This document shows, in pieces, positions 50,093 to 56,744 of a DNA stretch of 64,000 bases. Under the pieces are notes generated by a model that worked only from the letters and a program-made list of their open reading frames with translations, ran no database searches and was not told where the DNA came from. Origin of the DNA: an uncultured Clostridia bacterium (GTDB lineage: Bacteria; Bacillota; Clostridia; UBA1381); the NCBI GenBank assembly GCA_934462715.1, contig CAKSIJ010000008.1:58739-122738 (forward strand), read 5' to 3'. The stretch's first letter is position 1. Each line of letters begins with the position of its first letter. A program made the translations under genes and the position numbers.

Positions 50093-51457
50093 ATGCACAT
50101 TATAATAGTGGGCTGCGGCAAGGTAGGACAAAAGCTTGCGGAGCGGCTCAGCTGCGAAAAGGAACATGATATTACGGTTATAGACACAAGGTGCAATCTG
50201 ATTCAGGATCTTGTTGACCGTTACGATATAATGGGAGTTGAGGGCAGCGGAACGAATATAGACACTTTGAAAGAAGCCGGAATAGACGAGGCAGATATTC
50301 TGATTGCCGTTACCGGTTCTGACGAAATCAATCTTTTAACCTGTCTGATTGCGAAGAAATCGGGTAACTGCCAGACGATTGCGCGCGTCAGAAAACCGGA
50401 ATACAGCAAGGCTCTGAGCCTGTTTAAAGAGGATCTGGGACTTGCGATGATAATCAATCCGGAGCAGACGGCGGCGCATGAAATTGCAAGGATTTTGCGT
50501 TTCCCATCAGCAATTCAGATAGACACCTTTGCAAAGGGTCGGATTGAAATACTGAAATTCAAGCTCGGCTGTGATTCGGTGCTTGACGGAATGAAGATTG
50601 CCGACATTAACAGAAGGCTTGACAGCGACATACTTGTATGCGGAGTTGAAAGAGGAGAAGAAGCATTCATTCCGAATGGTGATTTTATCCTAAAGGGCGG
50701 CGATATGATAAGTATTGTTGCCGCATATAAGGACGAGGTGCAGTTTTTCAAGAAAATAGGAGTAAAGGTAAACGGAGTTAAGGATACAGTGATAGTCGGG
50801 GGCGGAGCAACGGCATATTATCTTGCCTCTCAGCTGATTCAGAACGGAATAAAGGTAAAAATAATAGAACAGAATCCCGAACGGTGCGACAAATTGTGCG
50901 AGCTTCTGCCGAAAGCGGTTATAGTAAACGGTGACGGGACGGATAACCGTCTTATGTTGGAGGAGGGAGTGGAGCATACCGAGTCGTTCGTTTCGATGAC
51001 AAACATAGATGAAGAAAACATACTTCTTTCGCTGTTTGTCAAGAGCATTAACGATAATGCAAAGGTTGTCACGAAGATAAACCGTATCGCATATGACGCA
51101 GTTATCAACGGACTGAATCTCGACACGACAATTTATCCGAAAAACATCACTGCCGAATACATTGTGCGTTTTGTACGCGCAAAGAACAATTCAATCGGAA
51201 GCAATATCGAAACAATGCATGTGATACTCGACGGAAAAGCCGAAGCTATGGAGTTCAGAATAAAGGAAAGCGCGCCCGTGCTTAACGTACCGCTTGAAAG
51301 TATGCGGCTTAAAAAGAATGTTCTTCTTGCCTGCATAAACAGAAACGGAAAGGTTTTCATTCCGCGAGGAAAGGATGTTATCATGCCGGGAGATTCGGTT
51401 ATTGTCGTAACCACAAATACCGGATTTAACGACATAAGAGATATACTTGAAAAATAA
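50093..51457 (+). CDS. trkA: Trk potassium uptake regulatory subunit TrkA
   Basis: TrkA is the peripheral NAD(H)-binding subunit that gates a Trk/Ktr potassium channel. The 454-residue product has two RCK_N/RCK_C pairs: Rossmann motifs IVGCGKVGQKLAERL (residues 5-19) and VIVGGGATAYYLASQL (about 230), each followed by a C-domain. The ATG at 50093 fits the family start; the longer frame would translate the hairpin leader. It is directly followed by the pore subunit gene. A 454-residue double-RCK protein indicates the TrkA type, not the single-RCK KtrA. Confidence 0.95.
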   Translation: MHIIIVGCGKVGQKLAERLSCEKEHDITVIDTRCNLIQDLVDRYDIMGVEGSGTNIDTLKEAGIDEADILIAVTGSDEINLLTCLIAKKSGNCQTIARVRKPEYSKALSLFKEDLGLAMIINPEQTAAHEIARILRFPSAIQIDTFAKGRIEILKFKLGCDSVLDGMKIADINRRLDSDILVCGVERGEEAFIPNGDFILKGGDMISIVAAYKDEVQFFKKIGVKVNGVKDTVIVGGGATAYYLASQLIQNGIKVKIIEQNPERCDKLCELLPKAVIVNGDGTDNRLMLEEGVEHTESFVSMTNIDEENILLSLFVKSINDNAKVVTKINRIAYDAVINGLNLDTTIYPKNITAEYIVRFVRAKNNSIGSNIETMHVILDGKAEAMEFRIKESAPVLNVPLESMRLKKNVLLACINRNGKVFIPRGKDVIMPGDSVIVVTTNTGFNDIRDILEK

Positions 51458-51500
51458 TAATAACTATTGAATTTTTTAGTCAGAAAGGCTATGAAACAAA

Positions 51501-52937
51501 ATGAACTACAAAATGATTGCGCATACTCTCGGCTGGGTTTTGAACTGTGAAGCCGTATGTATGCTCCTGCCGCTTATATGCTCGGCAATATACGGTGAAA
51601 AATGCATGATTGTTTTTGCAATATGCATTGTGATTTGTCTTGCTGTCGGAGTGGCTCTGAGCACATTCCCCGTGAAAAATAAATCTATGTATGCAAAGGA
51701 GGGATTTGTCACCGTTGCATTGAGCTGGATTGTGATGAGTATTTTCGGCGCACTGCCGTTTGTAATATCGGGTGCGATTCCAAATTTTACCTACGCATTG
51801 TTTGAAACGGTTTCGGGATTTACCACAACCGGAGCCTCGATTTTAAAAGATGTTGAAATACTTCCGAAAGGCTTGCTTTTCTGGAGAAGCTTTACGCACT
51901 GGATAGGCGGAATGGGAGTGCTTGTGTTTCTGGTTGCTATTCTTCCGCTGTCGGGAGGAAATAATTTCTATCTGATAAAAGCGGAAAGCCCGGGGCCGTC
52001 TGTGAGCAAGCTTGTTCCAAAGATAAAATCAAGCGCAAAATGGCTCTACGGTATGTATATCCTGCTTACGGTCTTACAGATTCTGCTTTTGCTCGGAGGG
52101 GGACTTAACCTGTTTGAATCGCTGACGCTCAGCTTCGGCACAGCCGGAACGGGAGGATTTGCGATAAAAAACAGCGGTATTGCGGACTATTCCTCATATG
52201 TTCAGAACGTTATCACGATATTTATGATAATTTTCGGCATAGATTTCACCTTTTACTATCTGCTGATTTCCAAAAGGGCAAAGGAGGCTTTTAAGCTTGA
52301 GGAGGTGCGTATGTACCTCGGAATCATACTTACCGCGGTTATTCTGATAACGATAAACTGTCACGGACTGTACAAAAGCATATTTGAAAATCTGAAGCAC
52401 AGCGCATTTCAGGTGGCGTCAATAATAACCACAACCGGTTATTCCACCGTCGATTTTGACCTGTGGCCGGAATTTTCAAAAACGATACTGATTATTCTGA
52501 TGTTTGTCGGAGCGTGCGCGGGAAGTACGGGCGGCGGCATGAAGGTGTCGAGAATAATGACTCTTTTCAAAAGCATTATCAAGGAAATCAAAATAGCTGC
52601 GCACCCAAAATCAACTCACAAGATAACCATTAACGGACGCTCCGTCGGGCATGAGGTGATACGTGCGATTAATGTGTATATTGCGGCATATTTTGTGATA
52701 TTTGTCCTTTCGGTTCTGCTGATAAGCGTGGATAATTTTAATTTTACAACAAACTTTACCGCAGTAGCTTCGGCTATGAATAATATAGGCCCCGGCTTTG
52801 CCGAGGTCGGACCGACACGGAATTTCTCGCTGTATTCACAGTTTTCAACTGTTGTTCTGACCCTTGATATGCTTGTGGGCAGACTGGAGATTTTCCCTGT
52901 GCTGATACTGTTCTCGCCGTATACATGGAAAAGATAA
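51501..52937 (+). CDS. trkH: Trk potassium uptake pore subunit
   Basis: A 478-residue channel-like transporter with four M1-P-M2 repeats. The selectivity-filter glycine positions are recognisable in FTTTGAS, GTAGTGGF, TTTGYST and NNIGPGF, and the conserved GACAGSTGGGMKVSR segment lies in the third repeat. It forms a two-gene potassium system with trkA, 43 bp upstream. A strong terminator follows. The ribosome site is AGAAAGG with the start at 51501. Confidence 0.94.
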   Translation: MNYKMIAHTLGWVLNCEAVCMLLPLICSAIYGEKCMIVFAICIVICLAVGVALSTFPVKNKSMYAKEGFVTVALSWIVMSIFGALPFVISGAIPNFTYALFETVSGFTTTGASILKDVEILPKGLLFWRSFTHWIGGMGVLVFLVAILPLSGGNNFYLIKAESPGPSVSKLVPKIKSSAKWLYGMYILLTVLQILLLLGGGLNLFESLTLSFGTAGTGGFAIKNSGIADYSSYVQNVITIFMIIFGIDFTFYYLLISKRAKEAFKLEEVRMYLGIILTAVILITINCHGLYKSIFENLKHSAFQVASIITTTGYSTVDFDLWPEFSKTILIILMFVGACAGSTGGGMKVSRIMTLFKSIIKEIKIAAHPKSTHKITINGRSVGHEVIRAINVYIAAYFVIFVLSVLLISVDNFNFTTNFTAVASAMNNIGPGFAEVGPTRNFSLYSQFSTVVLTLDMLVGRLEIFPVLILFSPYTWKR

Positions 52938-53013
52938 GTCTGAATAAAATCGCTCATAGCACAGATTTTTGCACGTGGGAGCGCAGCGGCTGAATGGCAT
53001 GGTTATAAAAAAC

Positions 53014-53049
53014 AAATACCGCCCCTTTCGGGCGGTATTTCGTTTTTTT
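53014..53049 (+). terminator. Terminator of trkAH
   Basis: AAATACCGCCC and GGGCGGTATTT pair perfectly around CTTTC, followed by a T-rich stretch with seven consecutive T. Confidence 0.9.
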
Positions 53050-53200
53050 GATAAAAATGTTAGCTTTTAATATTATTAAATCTGTTTTTACCAATCGGTA
53101 TCGAGCATATTACCTTAATTGGTTTGGCGACCCGGAGTACACGCTTTTTATTTGAATACCGAAAAAAAATATGAACCTCCCTTCGTATTTTTTGCAAATT

Positions 53201-53438
53201 AAAAAAGGTGCGCCCCAAAGCAATGGAGAACGCACCCAAAAAAGTACAAGCTCCTATTGCTGCGAAACAAACCTACAGAAAATTATATCCCTACATCACA
53301 TTGTAAAAAAGACACATATTTTACCGCTTGAACTTGACTTTTTTGATAAAGTTTTATACGATAAAATATATTTTTGGAAATGATAATACTACACCTGTGA
53401 CAGTAAGGGTTGATTTTTTTATATTTGGTTTATTTCGC
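53201..53438 (-). ncRNA. Predicted minus-strand RNA with interleaved stems
   Basis: A minus-strand promoter at 53445-53473 reads into about 235 nt with no coding frame, ending in GGTGCG/CGCACC followed by six T (53236-53201). A second pairing, GCAAT-GGAG with CTCC-ATTGC (53260-53251 with 53228-53220), interlocks with this terminator stem, so the two either form a pseudoknot or exclude each other, as in an attenuator. No downstream minus gene follows within 250 bp, which favours an independent RNA. No known family was recognised. Confidence 0.45.
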
Positions 53439-53444
53439 AAGCTT

Positions 53445-53473
53445 ATTATACCACTATTTAACAAAAATTTCAA
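53445..53473 (-). promoter_or_regulatory. Promoter of the minus-strand RNA
   Basis: On the minus strand TTGAAA (53473-53468), 17-nt spacer, TATAAT (53450-53445). Confidence 0.72.
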
Positions 53474-53533
53474 TACCTTTTTTAATTTTTGTCAAATAAA
53501 AATTTGTGAATTTTATGAATTTATAAAAAATGC

Positions 53534-53562
53534 TTGACATATTTCCGATTATGTGATAATAT
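53534..53562 (+). promoter_or_regulatory. Promoter of the antitoxin RNA, copy 1
   Basis: TTGACA (53534-53539), 17-nt spacer, TAATAT (53557-53562). About 60 bp of sequence around it recur almost unchanged at 53888. Confidence 0.78.
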
Positions 53563-53568
53563 AAGAAT

Positions 53569-53656
53569 AACAAGAGGGAACGGCTTTAGTTGTTTCCGCA
53601 GATAGTTATAATTATAAATTAATATAACCGTCTATTTTGGCAGAAATAGGCGGTTA
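53569..53656 (+). ncRNA. Predicted antitoxin RNA of a type I toxin-antitoxin locus
   Basis: About 90 nt from the promoter at 53534 to the shared terminator hairpin. It begins AACAAGAGGGAAC, forms a 5' hairpin (GGGAAC...GTTTCC) and ends in the hairpin that is also the 3' end of the toxin mRNA on the other strand, so the two RNAs are complementary over the terminator. No open frame of useful length is present. The role is inferred from the arrangement, which matches convergent type I systems such as par/fst. Confidence 0.6.
53625..53656. terminator. Shared bidirectional terminator of toxin and antitoxin RNAs
   Basis: TAACCGTCTATTT and AAATAGGCGGTTA pair (one G-T pair) around a short loop. It lies immediately after the toxin stop codon. 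Confidence 0.7.
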
Positions 53657-53716
53657 TCTCTCTATGTAAGCGATTATTACCATTACTATTAAAGCAAAAG
53701 ATAAAAAATACTCCAT
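53654..53716 (-). CDS. Predicted type I toxin, 20-residue membrane peptide
   Basis: An unlisted frame of 21 codons. The product starts MEYFLSFALIV and ends AYIER: a single hydrophobic helix with charged ends, the usual form of small membrane-depolarising type I toxins. A near-perfect ribosome site, AAAGGGGGTG, precedes the ATG. A perfect-spacing promoter (53810-53782) drives it, and its mRNA leader (about 60 nt) is homologous to the 5' end of the antitoxin RNA on the opposite strand. The stop overlaps the shared terminator. No similarity to a named toxin is claimed. Confidence 0.65.
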   Translation of the reverse strand: MEYFLSFALIVMVIIAYIER

Positions 53717-53781
53717 AACAACACCCCCTTTCGGGTAAGTGCGGAAACAACCGCCGCCGTTTCTCTCTTGTTACGCACAGT

Positions 53782-53810
53782 ATTTTATCACAAAAAAGTC
53801 GTTTTGTCAA
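53782..53810 (-). promoter_or_regulatory. Promoter of the toxin mRNA
   Basis: On the minus strand TTGACA (53810-53805), 17-nt spacer, TAAAAT (53787-53782). The transcript would start GTAACAAGAGAGAAACGG, like the antitoxin RNA start. Confidence 0.78.
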
Positions 53811-53887
53811 TGATTTTTGCTTGATTGTGCAAATTATTGTTTTTGCCCGATTTAAATTCGTGAATTTAATGAATGAATCAAAAAAGC

Positions 53888-53916
53888 TTGACATATTTCC
53901 GATTATGGGATAATAT
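53888..53916 (+). promoter_or_regulatory. Promoter of the antitoxin RNA, copy 2
   Basis: TTGACA (53888-53893), 17-nt spacer with a single difference from copy 1, TAATAT (53911-53916). Confidence 0.78.
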
Positions 53917-53922
53917 AAGAAT

Positions 53923-54006
53923 AACAAGAGGGAACGGCATTAGTTGTTTCCGCAAATAAATGGTTTATTTAAATAAGCCGTCTATTTTTCGCAGGAATAG
54001 GCGGCT
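53923..54006 (+). ncRNA. Second predicted antitoxin RNA
   Basis: It begins with the same AACAAGAGGGAAC hairpin as copy 1 and ends in AGCCGTCTATT/AATAGGCGGCT (53976-54006). The facing toxin frame is truncated, so this copy may be a free-standing antitoxin or a relic. Confidence 0.5.
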
Positions 54007-54034
54007 ATTTCTCTATGTATGCGATTATTGTCAT
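54005..54034 (-). pseudogene. Remnant of a second toxin peptide frame
   Basis: On the minus strand, ten codons (MTIIAYIEK and stop) match the last third of the intact toxin. The N-terminal part, ribosome site and promoter are gone; the 3' end of the neighbouring Tet(M)-like gene lies only 25 bp further upstream. Confidence 0.55.
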
Positions 54035-54058
54035 TTTTAGGCATATCCGACAGCTGTT

Positions 54059-56599
54059 TTAATTTCGGGAATTTTGTTTTATAAAGTCCCTTATTTCCTC
54101 CTCCGCGTTTTCCACCTCCGCAAGAAGCTCCGAGGGGGTAACTCTTTCCGCACCGTTACCGAATATGATAAGCTGTTCCGCACCGTCCGAGGTGGCAACT
54201 CTTACTCTGTAGTTTTTCGCTAATTTACGGCTCGCCTTTTCAATGTAGGAGTCTGCGGTTTCGGCTTCTTTCGTATATACGACATCAATCCCGTGTATCG
54301 TTTCGATTTCTCCTATATTTCCCTTTACCTTGTAAGCGTCGAAAACTATTATCACACTGCCGCTGCGAACGGCGTGATAGCTGCATATTCTGTCAATCAA
54401 AAGCTGTCTTGCGTCCTCAAGGCTTTCCGAGGAAGCCTTGCGAAGCTCGTCCCATGCGTGAATTATGTTGTAGCCGTCAATCAGCAGATAATTATCTTTT
54501 TTTGCCGTGGGCTTTGCCTTATACTGAGGTGATTCTCTGTGGGTGCGGATGATTCCCTCCGAACGGCGCTGAATTTTTCCGTAGGTCTTTTCAAAGATTC
54601 TCAACAGCTCCTCCTCGTCCGCTATCATGGAAATACCGGACCTTTGAGTTTTAACCGGGGCGCCCGCTTCCTTTTCCGATTTCAGCGCTTCGATATGCAT
54701 ATAGTCGAACACCTTGTCCCACTTCACAACAAAACCGCTGCCATGTGAGCAGAATACCGAATCGGCAGAGTTTTCAACATCGGATTCGCAGTCATAACCG
54801 ATTTTATCAATAACCTTCTGCTGATTACAGCAAGGCTCATACCCCTTTAAGGAACAGCTTAATCTGCCCTTTCCCCGTGTGTATGCGGTCACATCACGCT
54901 GATAGCCCGTCAATGCGCTGACAGGCGCACTGCCGTTTAATTCCGACATTTCTCCCGAGGTGAGAGGAGCTGAAAATTCTGCTCCCAATTGCTGTAAATC
55001 GGTCATTGCTTTTCCTATATTTTCGGTCGGCAGAGTCAGTCTGAAATTGTACCAAGGTTCGAGAACAACGCTGTCTGCCTGCATAAGCCCCTGACGTACC
55101 GCACGGTAGGTCGCTTCACGGAAATCGCCGCCCTCCGTGTGCTTTTGATGAGCCTTTCCGCTGATAAGAGTTATTTTTATATCCGTAACGGGAGAGCCTG
55201 TCAAAACTCCCAAATGCGTTTTTTCCGCAAGATGAGTTAAAACAAGCCGCTGATAATTTTTGTCGAGCATATCATCGGGACAGCTTGATTTTAAAACTAT
55301 GCCGCTTCCTCTTTCTCCGGGTTCTATCAGCAGATGAACCTCCGCATAATGGCGCAGAGGCTCATAATGCCCCACGCCCTCGACTTTATTTGAAATTGTT
55401 TCTTTGTATATGACATCTCCCTGTTCAAACTCAACGTCAAGACCGAAGCGTTCCTTTAAAATACGTTTTAAAATCTCCGACTGAACATCTCCCATGACCT
55501 GAATATTTATGGTTTTCAGCTGTTTGTTCCAAACGATATGAAGCTGTGTTTCCTCCTCCTCAAGACGCTTGAACACTGCAAGGGCGGCATGAATATCCGT
55601 CCCCTCCGGAAGTCTTGCGGTGTATGAAAATACCGGCTCGCTGAATAATTCATCGGAGGCGGATTCGCAGCCCAGACCCATTCCGGCGGCGGTTGAACCA
55701 AGTCCCGTAACCGCACAGATTTCTCCGGCGGTTATTTCATCGGTGCATTTATACCTTGCACCCGAATAAATTCTGATTTCGTTTACCTTTTCGGCTTTTC
55801 CGCCGTAGGATAAAAGCGTTTTAACTTTCAGACTGCCGCCCGTTATTTTCATGTGTGTGAGCCGCTGACCTTTGTCGTCGGCTGTGATTTTAAAGATTTT
55901 TGCTCCAAATTCGTCAGGGTATGTTTTTTGCAGGGTCAGACTGTTGAATTGCTTTAAAAATTCGGCAACTCCATCATTTTTTAAGGCTGAACCGAAAAAG
56001 CAGGGAAATATACGGCGCATGAGTATGGCTTCGCTCAATAAACCGTCAGATACGCAAGACTTGTTCATATACTCATCAAGTATCTTTTCATCGAGCATTG
56101 CGGCATTTTCGCAGAAGGTGTCATCTCTTTCGGAAAAATCAAGACAGCCGGGGCTGAGCCTGTTTTGCAGATCCTCAATCAAAGCCTGTCTGCCGTTTTC
56201 GGAAATATCCATTTTGTTTACAAATATGAAAACGGGAACGTTATAGATTTCCAGAAGCTTCCACAGGGTTTCGGTATGGCTCTGAACACCCTGCGTTCCG
56301 CTGATTACCAAAATTGCATAATCGAGAACACGCAAAGTACGCTCGGTCTCCGCTGAAAAATCAACGTGACCGGGCGTATCGAGAAGCGTATATTGCGCAC
56401 CGGGCAGCTTAAACCCGGCACGGTGTGAAAATATGGTTATTCCCCGTTCCTTTTCGATAGGATTGGTATCGAGAAATGCGTCCCCGTGATCGACTCTGCC
56501 GATTCGGCTTATTTCTCCGGCATTGTATAAAATGCTTTCGGAAAGAGTTGTTTTACCCGAATCGACATGAGCCAATACTCCTACTGCAAGCTTTTTCAT
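54059..56599 (-). CDS. Tet(M)/EF-G-like translation GTPase fused to a Rae1-like NYN nuclease domain
   Basis: An 846-residue two-part protein. Residues 1 to about 640 are a ribosomal-protection-type GTPase: G1 AHVDSGKTT, RGITIF, G3 DTPGHVDF, G4 NKMD, G5 GSA, then EF-G-like domains. Residues about 703-846 are a NYN/PIN-like domain (LLIDGYNIIHAWDEL, IIVFDAYKVKG, ADSYIEKASRKL, VATSDGAEQ) of the YacP/Rae1 family; Rae1 cuts mRNA in the ribosomal A site. The fusion would join an A-site-binding GTPase with an A-site nuclease. Its native hairpin leader argues against recent acquisition, so tetracycline resistance should not be assumed. Confidence 0.9.
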   Translation of the reverse strand: MKKLAVGVLAHVDSGKTTLSESILYNAGEISRIGRVDHGDAFLDTNPIEKERGITIFSHRAGFKLPGAQYTLLDTPGHVDFSAETERTLRVLDYAILVISGTQGVQSHTETLWKLLEIYNVPVFIFVNKMDISENGRQALIEDLQNRLSPGCLDFSERDDTFCENAAMLDEKILDEYMNKSCVSDGLLSEAILMRRIFPCFFGSALKNDGVAEFLKQFNSLTLQKTYPDEFGAKIFKITADDKGQRLTHMKITGGSLKVKTLLSYGGKAEKVNEIRIYSGARYKCTDEITAGEICAVTGLGSTAAGMGLGCESASDELFSEPVFSYTARLPEGTDIHAALAVFKRLEEEETQLHIVWNKQLKTINIQVMGDVQSEILKRILKERFGLDVEFEQGDVIYKETISNKVEGVGHYEPLRHYAEVHLLIEPGERGSGIVLKSSCPDDMLDKNYQRLVLTHLAEKTHLGVLTGSPVTDIKITLISGKAHQKHTEGGDFREATYRAVRQGLMQADSVVLEPWYNFRLTLPTENIGKAMTDLQQLGAEFSAPLTSGEMSELNGSAPVSALTGYQRDVTAYTRGKGRLSCSLKGYEPCCNQQKVIDKIGYDCESDVENSADSVFCSHGSGFVVKWDKVFDYMHIEALKSEKEAGAPVKTQRSGISMIADEEELLRIFEKTYGKIQRRSEGIIRTHRESPQYKAKPTAKKDNYLLIDGYNIIHAWDELRKASSESLEDARQLLIDRICSYHAVRSGSVIIVFDAYKVKGNIGEIETIHGIDVVYTKEAETADSYIEKASRKLAKNYRVRVATSDGAEQLIIFGNGAERVTPSELLAEVENAEEEIRDFIKQNSRN

Positions 56600-56601
56600 T
56601 T

Positions 56602-56744
56602 TAATCTCCCATTCTGCCGCCGTACGGCTGCATATATTTAAACATGAAAAAGGTGCAAGCAGGTTGCCTTTTTGAGAGGTGACGGCATATGTTTATACTC
56701 CTAACCTCAAAAAAAGGCAAGATGCGCAGCATATTTTTCATGTT
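56602..56744 (-). repeat. Composite leader (long palindrome plus GC hairpin-Shine-Dalgarno), Tet(M)-like gene
   Basis: Read on the minus strand: 5' arm AACATGAAAAATATGC, CGCATCTTGCC, inner stem GAGG/CCTC around AGTATAAACATATG, 3' motif AAAAAGGCAACCTGCTTGC, arm CCTTTTTCATGTTT (palindrome 56744-56641, 104 nt, the same length as the repeat period at 38 kb), then GCAGCC-GTAC-GGCGGC (56631-56616) and the site AATGGGAG. The palindrome overlaps the pgcA stop codon. This is the only complete long-form copy in which all parts pair. Confidence 0.82.

Noticed and set aside
54059..56599. Acquired tetracycline resistance gene
   Set aside because: Tet(M)-like but fused to a NYN domain, with the genome's own hairpin leader and no mobile element nearby; resistance cannot be concluded.
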